DNA of 64,000 bases, taken from contig NZ_VVIW01000013.1 of the NCBI RefSeq assembly GCF_011682045.1, positions 62,001 to 126,000 on the forward strand, read 5' to 3'. Source of the DNA: Massilia aquatica (lineage in GTDB: Bacteria; Pseudomonadota; Gammaproteobacteria; Burkholderiales; Burkholderiaceae_D). Both the position numbers and the translations under genes were made by a program. Shown in pieces: positions 52,632-61,153 of the stretch. The notes beneath the pieces were generated by a model, which saw only the letters and a list, made by a program, of their open reading frames with translations, was not told the DNA's origin and did no database searches. Every line of letters starts with the position of its first letter. Position 1 is the first letter of the stretch.

Positions 52632-53710
52632 TGTCGGACGAAGGACAGGACAAAAGCCAGGACGCCACCCCACACAAGCTGCGCGAGGCGCAAAAACGCG
52701 GCCAGGTTTCCAAGAGCGTCGAGGCCAACTACGCCGCTGTGCTGGCGCTGCTGGTCGGGGTCTGCTTCGCCTCGGGCCCCGCGATCGCCCAGCGCGTGCT
52801 GCTGCTGGCGCGCCAGACCTTCGGCCAGGCCGGGCGCAGCGACTGGGCCAGCGACAACATCGCCATGTGGCTGGTACAGCTGTTCGCCAGCGGCGTCTCC
52901 GCCCTGCTGCCGCTGCTGCTCGGGCTGGCGCTGGTGGCTCTGGTGGTCAACGTCAGCCAGACCGGCGGGGTGTTCAGTTTCGATCCGATCACGCCCGATT
53001 TCAAGCGCCTTAACCCGGCCACGGGCCTGGAGCGCCTGTTTTCCCTGAAGATGCTGTACGAAGCGGCACGCAGCGTGGGCAAGCTGGTCTTGCTGGGCCT
53101 GGTGGCCTGGAGCGCCATGCGGGCCCTGATGCCGGATTTGATGAAGCTCAGCTACATTGATGCGCGCGGGCACGCTGCCCTGGTGCTCGGCAAGGTCGGC
53201 CCGCTGCTGTTCAAGCTGATGCTGGCGGTGCTGCTGCTGGCCATGATCGACGTGCTGTACACGCGCTGGGACTTCGCCAAGAAGATGCGGATGAGCCATC
53301 GCGACATCACCGACGAACACAAGCAAAAGGAGGGCGATCCGCGCATCCGCAGCCGCCTGCGCCAGCTGCGCAATGAAATGCTGAAACAGTCGCGTTCCGC
53401 GCGCAAATTACCCGAGGCAGACGTGCTCATTACCAACCCGACTCATATTGCCATCGCCTTGTCCTACCGGCACGGCGAGATGCCCGCGCCCAAGCTGCTT
53501 GCCAAGGGCAGCGGCAAGCAGGCGGCGCGCATGCGCCAGGCCGCGCGCGAGCTGAACATTCCCATTGTCGAGAACCGCCCGCTCGCGCGCGAGCTGTACA
53601 AACGCATCGGCGCCGACCAGTACGTGCCCGAAGACCTGTACCCGCGCGTGGCCAAGATCCTGATCTGGGTGTACGCCATGCGCCAGGGCCGCGCCGGGAG
53701 CGCCGCTTGA
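52631..53710 (+). CDS. flhB: flagellar export switch protein FlhB
   Basis: Substrate-specificity switch of the export apparatus, 359 residues. Residues 1-20 (DEGQDKSQDATPHKLREAQKR) and four membrane helices precede a cytoplasmic domain with the autocleavage site NPTH at 268-271. Downstream YRHGEMPAPKLLAKG and RELYKRIGADQYVPEDLYPRVAKILIWVY are conserved. It overlaps fliR by one base and flhA by four (TTGA). Confidence 0.92.
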   Translation: MSDEGQDKSQDATPHKLREAQKRGQVSKSVEANYAAVLALLVGVCFASGPAIAQRVLLLARQTFGQAGRSDWASDNIAMWLVQLFASGVSALLPLLLGLALVALVVNVSQTGGVFSFDPITPDFKRLNPATGLERLFSLKMLYEAARSVGKLVLLGLVAWSAMRALMPDLMKLSYIDARGHAALVLGKVGPLLFKLMLAVLLLAMIDVLYTRWDFAKKMRMSHRDITDEHKQKEGDPRIRSRLRQLRNEMLKQSRSARKLPEADVLITNPTHIAIALSYRHGEMPAPKLLAKGSGKQAARMRQAARELNIPIVENRPLARELYKRIGADQYVPEDLYPRVAKILIWVYAMRQGRAGSAA

Positions 53711-55773
53711 ACGCCCTGCGCCGCGTCCTCGGGGCCAACACCGACATCGCCATGGTACTGCTGGTGGTCGGCGTGCTGTTCATGCTGTTCGCGCCAGTGC
53801 CGCCAGGCCTGCTCGACTTCCTGATCCTGGCCAACTTCAGCTTCGCCCTGCTGATCCTGCTGCTGACCTTCTACATGTCCAAGCCGGTCGAGTTTTCGAC
53901 CTTCCCGTCGATGCTGCTGATCGCCACCCTCTTCCGGCTGGCCCTGAACATCTCGGCCACCCGCCTGATCCTGCGCGACGCCGACGCCGGCCATGTGATC
54001 GGCGCCATCGGGTCCTACGTCGTAGGGGGCAACTTCGTCATCGGCCTGATCGTGTTCCTGATCCTGGTCGTGGTCCAGTATGTGGTCGTCACCAGCGGCG
54101 CCCAGCGCGTCTCGGAAGTAGCGGCCCGCTTCACGCTCGACAGCATGCCGGGCCAGCAGATGAGCATCGACGCCGACCTCAACATGGGCTTCATCGACCA
54201 GGAAGAAGCCCAGCGCCGGCGCGCCAACATCAGCCGCGAAGCAGCTTTCTACGGCGCCATGGACGGCGCCAGCAAGTTCGTCAAGGGCGACGCTATTGCC
54301 GGCATCATCATCATGCTGATCAACAGCGTGGGCGGCCTGGTAATCGGCGTCATGCAGCTCGGCATGCCGTGGGACCAGGCCATGCAAACGTTTACCCTGC
54401 TCACCATCGGCGACGGCATCGTGACCCAGGTGCCGGCGCTGGTCATTTCGGTGGCGACCGGCCTGATCGTCACCCGCTCGGCCTCAGACGACAACCTCGG
54501 CAATGCCGCCTTCCGCCAGATCACCTCCTTCACCAAACCGCTGGCCATGGTCACCCTGACCATGGTAGCGCTGATGTTCATGCCCGGCATACCGGTCTGG
54601 CCGCCACTCAGCCTGGCGCTCCTGTTCGGCGCCGTGATGCTGCTGCGCCGCAAGTCGGGCGACCTGGCCCCAAGCGCCGTGGCCGAGGGCGCCGATCCCG
54701 CCAAGCCCGGCGCGCCCGCGGCAACCGGCGCCAAGGACGACGATGCCTACGGGCTGCTGCCAATCGAACCGGTGGAAGTGCAACTGGGCGTGGACCTGGT
54801 GCCAATGATGGAAACCGACCAGGCCCTGTTCATGGAACGCATCGCCACCTTCCGCAAGCAGTACGCGCTCGAGTCGGGACTGGTGCTGCCGAGCGCGCGT
54901 TTCCGCGCCAGTCCGCGGCTGGGCGCGAATGCCTACGAAATCCTGATATTCGGCGTGGCCGTGGCAAGGGGCGAGATCCGGCGCGACCGTATCCTGGCGA
55001 TCCATCCGGGCGGCGAGATTGCCAAGCTGGCCGGGATCGATACCAAGGAACCGAGCTTCGGCCTGCCGGCCGTCTGGATCGAGGAAGCCGGCCGCGCCGA
55101 AGCGATGGCCGCCAAGTACACCCTGGTCGACCCGCCGACAGTGTTCATGACCCACTTGTGCGAAGTGCTGCGCCAGCACGCCGCCACCCTGCTCACGCGC
55201 CCGGAAACGGAACGCCTGCTGGGGCGCGTGCGCGACGCCCAGCCCGGCCTGGTCGAAGAAATCGTCCCCACCGTACTCGGCGTGGGCGAGGTGCAACGCG
55301 TGCTGCAAAACCTGCTCAAGGAAAAAGTATCGATCCGCAACCTCGACGCCGTCATCGAAACCCTGGTCGACCATGCCAAGAACAGCAAGGACCCGGCCTA
55401 CCTGACCGAACTCGTGCGTCAACGCCTGGGCTCGCTGATCTGCCAGTCGCTGACCAACGGCAGTAATACCTTGCAAGTCATTACGCTCGATCCAACGATC
55501 GAGCACACCTTGCTGCAAAACATACGCGCGGTCGAAAGCGGCGGCGCCATGGTGGTCGAGCCGAAATTCGCCGAGCAGGTCATCACGCGCCTGGCCCAGC
55601 AGGCAGAAAAAATGATGAAGGCGAACCTGATGCCGGTGCTGCTGTGCGCGCCCGAACTGCGGCGCCATATCCGCACCCTGTCCGAGCGCATGGTGCCGCA
55701 GCTACGGGTGCTGTCGCTTGCCGAAGTGCCCAATTCGCTTGAACTGCGCGCCTATGCCACCGTATCGCTGTAA
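53707..55773 (+). CDS. flhA: flagellar export protein FlhA
   Basis: Largest export-gate subunit, 688 residues. The N-terminal half has about eight helices and the conserved cytoplasmic loop (RFTLDSMPGQQMSIDADLN, RREAAFYGAMDGASKFVKGDA-like region, GDGIVTQVPALVISVATGLIVTR). The C-terminal half is the cytoplasmic ring domain (IEVQLG-like start at EPVEVQLGVDLVPM, later TLLTRPETERLL and LPELRRHIR-like end). A TTG start overlaps the flhB stop. Length is normal. Confidence 0.93.
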   Translation: MNALRRVLGANTDIAMVLLVVGVLFMLFAPVPPGLLDFLILANFSFALLILLLTFYMSKPVEFSTFPSMLLIATLFRLALNISATRLILRDADAGHVIGAIGSYVVGGNFVIGLIVFLILVVVQYVVVTSGAQRVSEVAARFTLDSMPGQQMSIDADLNMGFIDQEEAQRRRANISREAAFYGAMDGASKFVKGDAIAGIIIMLINSVGGLVIGVMQLGMPWDQAMQTFTLLTIGDGIVTQVPALVISVATGLIVTRSASDDNLGNAAFRQITSFTKPLAMVTLTMVALMFMPGIPVWPPLSLALLFGAVMLLRRKSGDLAPSAVAEGADPAKPGAPAATGAKDDDAYGLLPIEPVEVQLGVDLVPMMETDQALFMERIATFRKQYALESGLVLPSARFRASPRLGANAYEILIFGVAVARGEIRRDRILAIHPGGEIAKLAGIDTKEPSFGLPAVWIEEAGRAEAMAAKYTLVDPPTVFMTHLCEVLRQHAATLLTRPETERLLGRVRDAQPGLVEEIVPTVLGVGEVQRVLQNLLKEKVSIRNLDAVIETLVDHAKNSKDPAYLTELVRQRLGSLICQSLTNGSNTLQVITLDPTIEHTLLQNIRAVESGGAMVVEPKFAEQVITRLAQQAEKMMKANLMPVLLCAPELRRHIRTLSERMVPQLRVLSLAEVPNSLELRAYATVSL

Positions 55774-55811
55774 CTCCACCAGCGACCTGAACAAGAACCC
55801 CGAGGAAAAGC

Positions 55812-56540
55812 ATGAGCAACGCCCTTATCGCCTCCGTGCAGAGCATGCAGAACGACCTGCGCCGCATGGACACCATCAGCCAGAACATGGTCAATATCGC
55901 CACGCCGGGCTACAAGCGCGCCATTCCCGTGGCCGGCGCCTTCGACGCCATGCTGGCCGCACCACAGCTAGACGCGCTTTCCAGCCCGGCCCGGGCGCCG
56001 ACGATTAACAGCGTGCTCGACCTGTCGGCCGGCGCCTTCAAGCAGACCAACAAGCCGTTCGACCTGGCCATTGCCGGCGACGGCTACTTCGAACTGGCCA
56101 CACCCCAGGGGCCGGCATACACGCGCGCCGGCGACTTCCATCTCGACGCGCGCGGGCGCCTGGTGTCGCAAGCCGGCTACGCGCTGCAAGGCATGCAGGG
56201 CGACCTGGTGTTGAACGGCGCGGCCGCCGCTATCGACCACAGCGGGCGCATCACCCAGGATGGCGCCACCATCGGCCAAGTCAAACTGGTGCGCTTCGCC
56301 GACGCCAGGGCACTGGTCAAGAACGGCGCCGGCCTGTTGCAGGCGGCGGCCGGCATGGACGGCGCCACCGAAGCGAAGCCTGAACTGCAGGTCGGCTACC
56401 TGGAAAACTCGAACGTGACCCCGATGCGCGAGATGGTCAGCATGATGGAAACCACGCGCCACTTCGAAGCGGCCCAGAAGCTGTTCCAGGGCTATGACGA
56501 AAAAATCGCCAGCGCCATCCAGAAACTCGGCCAGTTCTGA
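55812..56540 (+). CDS. flgF: flagellar rod protein FlgF
   Basis: Proximal rod component, 242 residues. SNALIASVQSMQNDLRRMDTISQNMVNIATPGYKR at the start is the rod/hook family motif, and the C-terminal NSNVTPMREMVSMMETTRHFEAAQK forms the coiled terminal helix. It acts outside the inner membrane after export. GAGGA is a strong ribosome-binding site. It begins the rod-gene part of the operon, 38 bases after flhA. Confidence 0.9.
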   Translation: MSNALIASVQSMQNDLRRMDTISQNMVNIATPGYKRAIPVAGAFDAMLAAPQLDALSSPARAPTINSVLDLSAGAFKQTNKPFDLAIAGDGYFELATPQGPAYTRAGDFHLDARGRLVSQAGYALQGMQGDLVLNGAAAAIDHSGRITQDGATIGQVKLVRFADARALVKNGAGLLQAAAGMDGATEAKPELQVGYLENSNVTPMREMVSMMETTRHFEAAQKLFQGYDEKIASAIQKLGQF

Positions 56541-56569
56541 GCCGCCCCACCTTTTACTCCAGGATGATC

Positions 56570-57343
56570 ATGAACGATTCACTGTACATCGCCGCCACCG
56601 GCATGCAAGCCCAGCAGCAAAACATCGACGCCATCGCCAACAACCTGGCCAACGTCAGCACGGCCGGCTTCAAGAAGGGCCGCGTTAATTTCCAGGAAAT
56701 GATGCACGTCGACCCGAACCAGCAAGGCGCCGCGCGCGCCGGCCTGAACGGCCCGCTGGGCCTGGGCATCAGCGTCGGCAGCGTGGCCAAGGATTTTGCG
56801 CCGGGCGCCCTGGCCCAGACCAACGCACCGATGGATCTGGCCATCAACGGCGCCGGCTTCATCGAAGTCACCCTGGCCGACGGCAGCCGCGGCTACACGC
56901 GCGGCGGCGCCCTGCAGATCAGCAAGGATAATTATCTTGCCACCGCCGACGGCTATGTGCTCAAGGCCGCCATCCACGTGCCGGCCAACGCCGCATCGGT
57001 CAAGATCGGCGCCGACGGCAAGGTGTCGGCCCAGATGAGCGCCAACGGCCCCCTGACCGAGATCGGCCAGATCGACCTGGCCAGCTTCGCCAACCCGTCG
57101 GCGCTCAATGCGCTCGCCGGCGGCATCTACGCGCCGACCGAAGCCTCGGGCGACGCCAACATCGGCAAACCGGGGCAGCAGGGCATGGGCGTGCTCGCAC
57201 AAGGCGCGCTGGAAAACTCGAACGTGACCCTGGTCGACGAAATGGTCACCCTCATGATCGCCCAGCGCGCATACGAGATGAGCTCGAAGGTGATCCAGGC
57301 CTCGGACGAGATCATGGGCCTGACCAACAACCTGCGCCGCTGA
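56570..57343 (+). CDS. flgG: flagellar distal rod protein FlgG
   Basis: Distal rod component, 257 residues. The start NDSLYIAATGMQAQQQNIDAIANNLANVSTAGFKKGR and the end LENSNVTLVDEMVTLMIAQRAYEMSSKVIQASDEI are the conserved family termini. The ATG at 56570 is chosen over one at 56564 because AGGA is five bases ahead of it. Length is normal for FlgG. Confidence 0.93.
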   Translation: MNDSLYIAATGMQAQQQNIDAIANNLANVSTAGFKKGRVNFQEMMHVDPNQQGAARAGLNGPLGLGISVGSVAKDFAPGALAQTNAPMDLAINGAGFIEVTLADGSRGYTRGGALQISKDNYLATADGYVLKAAIHVPANAASVKIGADGKVSAQMSANGPLTEIGQIDLASFANPSALNALAGGIYAPTEASGDANIGKPGQQGMGVLAQGALENSNVTLVDEMVTLMIAQRAYEMSSKVIQASDEIMGLTNNLRR

Positions 57344-57350
57344 ACCTGTG

Positions 57351-58292
57351 ATGCGCGCCCTGCCCCTCCTGTCCCTGATCGCCCTGCTGCTGGCAAGCAG
57401 CGGCGCGCTGGCTGCCGTCCAGGTAACGCTGAAAGGCAGCGCCCTGGTGACAGGCGCGCGTATCACCCTGGCCGACATCGCCAGCGTACAGGGCGAGAAC
57501 GCGGCCGCGCTGGGCGTGCTCGACCTGGGCCCTGCTCCCCTGCCCGGCTACAGCGCCCGCATCTCGCGCGCGGAACTGGAACGCACCCTCCGCTCACGCG
57601 GACTGGCATGGCGGCTGGCGGGCGAGAACGCGGTCAGCATCGAGCGCCGCGCGCAGGCTTTCGATGCGCGCCAGCTGGTGGCGGTGGCCGAAGAGCAGCT
57701 GCGTACGCACCTCGCCGCCAGCCACAGCCGGGTGGAACTGCAACTGGCCGCGCCGCTGGCCGAGCTGCAAGTGCCGGCCGGTAAAGTGGCATTCACAGCG
57801 CGCCCTCTGGCGGCCGGCCTGGCGCCGCGCCGCCGCATGCAGGTGTGGGTCGATATCGCGGTCGACGGCGCGTTCGCGCGTGCGGTCGCGCTGCCCTTCC
57901 AGGTGCGCGCTTTCCGCCCGCTGCTGGTGGCCGCGCGCGACCTGCAAGCGGGCGCCCTGCCCGACTGCACCAGCCTGGTCGTGCGCGAGGACGATGTGAC
58001 CGCGCTCGACGGTCCCGCCGCACCGCTCGCGTGCGGCGCGGTGCGCGGGCGCCTCAAGCAATCCCTGGCGGCCGGCGCGCCCTTGCTGGTGTCGGCCTTG
58101 CAGCCGGAACTGGCGGTGGCCCAGGGCGAGAGCATCCGCCTGCAACTGCAGGATGGTGCGATCGTGCTGGAATCACGCGCCACCGCCCTGTCCGACGGCA
58201 ACGTCGGCCAACGGATCGAGGTCCGTCCGGCCGGCGCCAGCGGTACCGTGCGCGCCGAAGTCGTTGGCCCGGCTTTGGTCAAAATTAACTGA
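57351..58292 (+). CDS. flgA: flagellar P-ring chaperone FlgA
   Basis: Periplasmic chaperone for P-ring assembly, 313 residues. Residues 1-21 are a signal peptide (LLSLIALLLASSGALA). The C-terminal SAF-type domain includes LVAARDLQAGALPDCTSLVVREDDVTALDG, RLKQSLAAGAPLLVSALQ and GQRIEVRPAGASGTVRAEVVGP. It is longer than E. coli FlgA, with an N-terminal domain of about 150 residues. It lies eight bases after flgG. Confidence 0.85.
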   Translation: MRALPLLSLIALLLASSGALAAVQVTLKGSALVTGARITLADIASVQGENAAALGVLDLGPAPLPGYSARISRAELERTLRSRGLAWRLAGENAVSIERRAQAFDARQLVAVAEEQLRTHLAASHSRVELQLAAPLAELQVPAGKVAFTARPLAAGLAPRRRMQVWVDIAVDGAFARAVALPFQVRAFRPLLVAARDLQAGALPDCTSLVVREDDVTALDGPAAPLACGAVRGRLKQSLAAGAPLLVSALQPELAVAQGESIRLQLQDGAIVLESRATALSDGNVGQRIEVRPAGASGTVRAEVVGPALVKIN

Positions 58293-58302
58293 AAGCGAAT
58301 CG

Positions 58303-58875
58303 ATGAACATCCGGATACTCTCCCTGCCGCTGCTCTTGGCCCTGTGCTGCGGCACCACCCACGCGGATAATCTGTACAACGAAAAAACCTACCGCCCGCT
58401 GGCCTCGGACAAGCGCGCCCACTTGCCCGGGGACGTGCTGACGATCATGATCTACGAGAGTTCGAGCGCCCTGACCAGCGCCGACACCCAGCTCCAGCGC
58501 AACAACACGGTCGGGGTGCAAGCGGCCGCCGACCGCCACGCGCACAACCTGGCCGTGGGCGCCAACAATACCTTCGACGGCGGCGGCACGGTGCAGCGCG
58601 CCGGCAAACTGCTGGCCCAGATGAGCGTCACCATCACCGGCACCGCACCCAATGGCGACTTGCTGGTCGCCGGCGAGCAAATGCTGGAAATTAACTCCGA
58701 CAAGCAGGTGATCAAGGTCGAAGGCCGCGTGCGCACGCTCGACATTTCCGATGCCAACACGGTCATGTCGTTCCGCATCGCCGACGCTAAAATCAGCTAC
58801 CTGGGCGATGGCGACCTGGCTGCGCGCCAGCGTCCGGGCCTGTGGTCGCGCCTGTTCACCTGGGCGGGCTTCTGA
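58303..58875 (+). CDS. flgH: flagellar L-ring protein FlgH
   Basis: Outer-membrane L-ring component, 190 residues. LYNEKTYRPLASDKRAHLPGDVLTIMIYESSSA and SVTITGTAPNGDLLVAGEQMLEINSDKQVIKVEGRVRTLDIS are typical. The signal peptide LPLLLALCCGTTHAD has two cysteines but no canonical lipobox (LALC rather than an ending in A/G/S before Cys); it may be cut by signal peptidase I after THA instead of being lipidated. The start at 58303 is chosen for this signal peptide. Its stop overlaps flgI by one base. Confidence 0.88.
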   Translation: MNIRILSLPLLLALCCGTTHADNLYNEKTYRPLASDKRAHLPGDVLTIMIYESSSALTSADTQLQRNNTVGVQAAADRHAHNLAVGANNTFDGGGTVQRAGKLLAQMSVTITGTAPNGDLLVAGEQMLEINSDKQVIKVEGRVRTLDISDANTVMSFRIADAKISYLGDGDLAARQRPGLWSRLFTWAGF

Positions 58876-59987
58876 TGCGCCGCCTGTTCGCTCTCCTTCT
58901 GCTTGCGCTGGCCGCCGCCGCGCCGGTCCACGCCGACACCGTGCGCCTGAAGGACATCGGCAAGTTCGCCGGCTGGCGCGACAACGCCCTGGTCGGCTAT
59001 GGCCTGGTGACGGGCCTGGCGGGCACCGGCGACTCGGCCGGCAACAAGGCCACGCGCCAGTCGATCGCCAACGTGCTGGCCCAGTTCGACGTGGCCGTGC
59101 TGCCGGACGATATCCAGAGCCGCAATGCCGCCGCCGTGATGATCACCGCCAAACTGCCGGCCGTGGCGCGCGAAGGAGACACCATCGACGTCACCGTCAC
59201 CTCGATCGGCGACGCCCGCAGCCTGGCCGGCGGCAACCTGCTGATTTCCCCGCTCAAAGGGCCGAACGGCAAGGTCTACGCGCTGGCCCAGGGCGCGCTG
59301 TTCGTGGGCGGCTATAAATACGACATGAACGGCAGCGTGGCCCAAAAGAACCATCCGACCGTGGGCGCTATTCCTGGCGGCGCCACGGTCGAAGTGGCGG
59401 TGCGCGCCAACATCCTCAGTGCCGACAACACCATGACCTTCACCCTGGCCGAGGCCGACTACACCACCGCCTCGCGCATCGCCGGCGCCATCAATGGCGC
59501 GTTCGGGCTTGCGCTGGCCAAGGCGGTCGACGCCGCCGGCATCGAGATCGCGGTACCCGAGAACGCGCGCGCCAACCTGGTCGAATTCATCACCCGCATC
59601 GAACGCCTCGGCGTCGAGCCGGACAACCGCGCACGGGTGGTGGTCGACGAGCGCACCGGAACCGTCGTCTCGGGGGGCGACGTGCGCATCGCGCGCGTGG
59701 TGATCTCGCACGGCGACCTGAAACTGTCGATCGTGACCGACAACAGCGTCTCGCAGCCGCTGCTGGTGCGCCAGACCGGTCCCGACGTGCGCACGGAAAC
59801 GGTAGCCAATTCGCGCATCCGGGTCAGCGAGCGCGATGAAACCGGCTTTGTGAGCGCCTCCAACAATTCCGTGGCCGACCTGATCCAGGCCCTGACCCGC
59901 ATCAAGACCAGCACCCGCGACATCATCTCGATCCTGCGCGCGGTGAAAGCGGCCGGCGCGCTGCACGCCGACCTCGTCATCCAATAA
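58875..59987 (+). CDS. flgI: flagellar P-ring protein FlgI
   Basis: Periplasmic P-ring protein, 370 residues. Signal peptide at 1-19 (LFALLLLALAAAAPVHA). LVGYGLVTGLAGTGDSAGNKATRQSIANVL, VTSIGDARSLAGGNLLISPLKG and VISHGDLKLSI are family hallmarks. Full length. It encircles the rod and needs FlgA for assembly. A 34-base gap before flgB holds GGAG. Confidence 0.94.
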   Translation: MRRLFALLLLALAAAAPVHADTVRLKDIGKFAGWRDNALVGYGLVTGLAGTGDSAGNKATRQSIANVLAQFDVAVLPDDIQSRNAAAVMITAKLPAVAREGDTIDVTVTSIGDARSLAGGNLLISPLKGPNGKVYALAQGALFVGGYKYDMNGSVAQKNHPTVGAIPGGATVEVAVRANILSADNTMTFTLAEADYTTASRIAGAINGAFGLALAKAVDAAGIEIAVPENARANLVEFITRIERLGVEPDNRARVVVDERTGTVVSGGDVRIARVVISHGDLKLSIVTDNSVSQPLLVRQTGPDVRTETVANSRIRVSERDETGFVSASNNSVADLIQALTRIKTSTRDIISILRAVKAAGALHADLVIQ

Positions 59988-60021
59988 CCCATGCGCCTCA
60001 TTTACTACAGGAGTTTCACCC

Positions 60022-60405
60022 ATGTTCGGTTCCACTGAAGCCGTCACCGTCGACATGGTGCGGCTGGCCCTCGACGCGGCCAGCCTGCGCCAGCAGACCA
60101 TCGCGCACAATATCGCCAACGTCAACACGCCGGGCTTCGCGCCGGCGCGCGTCGATTTCGAACAGCAGATGGGCGCCGCGCGCGCCGCGCTGAACCAGGG
60201 CGAGCCGGTCACCGCCGCCATGCTCGGTGGTGTGCGTCCGGTCGTCATGCGCCTGGCGCCATCGGGCGAGGCCGACCGCAGTGCCATGCTCGACCTGGAA
60301 GTGGCCGACATGGCCCAGAACACGGTCCACTACCAGGCCCTGGTCAAGGCCCTCGGCAAGCATATGTCGATCATGAGCGCAGCCGTCGCGGAAGGAAAAC
60401 GCTGA
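60022..60405 (+). CDS. flgB: flagellar proximal rod protein FlgB
   Basis: Proximal rod component, 127 residues. DMVRLALDAASLRQQTIAHNIANVNTPGFAPARVDFE and DMAQNTVHYQALVKALGKHMSIM match the family's N- and C-terminal coiled regions. The middle is close to the usual size. Its TGA overlaps the flgC ATG by one base. Confidence 0.88.
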   Translation: MFGSTEAVTVDMVRLALDAASLRQQTIAHNIANVNTPGFAPARVDFEQQMGAARAALNQGEPVTAAMLGGVRPVVMRLAPSGEADRSAMLDLEVADMAQNTVHYQALVKALGKHMSIMSAAVAEGKR

Positions 60406-60842
60406 TGGATTACCGTAACGCATTCGCCATCAGCGCCAGCGGCATGACGGTCGAAAAGACGCGTCTCGACACCACCGCCGTCAACCTGGCCAATGTACAC
60501 AGCACGCGCGGCCCGGATGGCAAGCTGTTCCGTCCGCTGACGGTCAAGGTGGGCGAAGCCGGCGCCAGTTTCGCCGCCGGTTTCACCCAGCTCCAGGGCG
60601 CCGCCCTGCGTGGCGCCGAAGTGGTGCGCATCGAAGAAGCCAACGTGGCGCCGCGCATGGTGTACGAGCCGGGCAACCCGGACGCCGATGCCAAGGGTTA
60701 CGTGGCCATGCCGGGGGTGAACCAGGTGACCGAAATGGTCAACCTGGCCAGCGCCCTGCGCGCCTATGAAGCGAACGTGGTGGCGATGAACGCCGCCAAG
60801 ACCATGGCCCTGAAAGCACTCGACCTGGGAGGTCCGCAATGA
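60405..60842 (+). CDS. flgC: flagellar proximal rod protein FlgC
   Basis: Proximal rod component, 145 residues. NAFAISASGMTVEKTRLDTTAVNLANVHSTR and NPDADAKGYVAMPGVNQVTEMVNLASALRAYEANVVAMNAAK are conserved. It overlaps flgB by one base and fliE by four (ATGA). Confidence 0.9.
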   Translation: MDYRNAFAISASGMTVEKTRLDTTAVNLANVHSTRGPDGKLFRPLTVKVGEAGASFAAGFTQLQGAALRGAEVVRIEEANVAPRMVYEPGNPDADAKGYVAMPGVNQVTEMVNLASALRAYEANVVAMNAAKTMALKALDLGGPQ

Positions 60843-61141
60843 GTATCGACGCCATCACATTCCTGCCGCCGCTGGCCATGCCGGCCGCGCCCGACGCGGC
60901 AGGTGCCGCCAAGGCCCCGAGCGGGGAATTCGCCAGCTGGTTCAGTACCCAGCTGGCCGACGTCAACAGCCAGCTGGTCACGGCCGACCAGGGCATCGGG
61001 CAGCTCGCTGCCGGCGACGCCAGCAATCTGCACCAGATCATGATCAACCTCGAGCAGGCCAAGCTCTCCATGCAACTCGTAATGCAAGTCCGGAACCATC
61101 TGCTGGACGGCTATCGCGAACTCATGCAAATGCAAATGTAA
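60839..61141 (+). CDS. fliE: flagellar hook-basal body protein FliE
   Basis: Adapter between MS ring and rod, 100 residues. The C-terminal helix DASNLHQIMINLEQAKLSMQLVMQVRNHLLDGYRELMQMQM is the conserved family end. It begins inside the flgC stop and is followed 12 bases later by fliF. Confidence 0.9.
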   Translation: MSIDAITFLPPLAMPAAPDAAGAAKAPSGEFASWFSTQLADVNSQLVTADQGIGQLAAGDASNLHQIMINLEQAKLSMQLVMQVRNHLLDGYRELMQMQM

Positions 61142-61153
61142 AGGCTGCAACTC

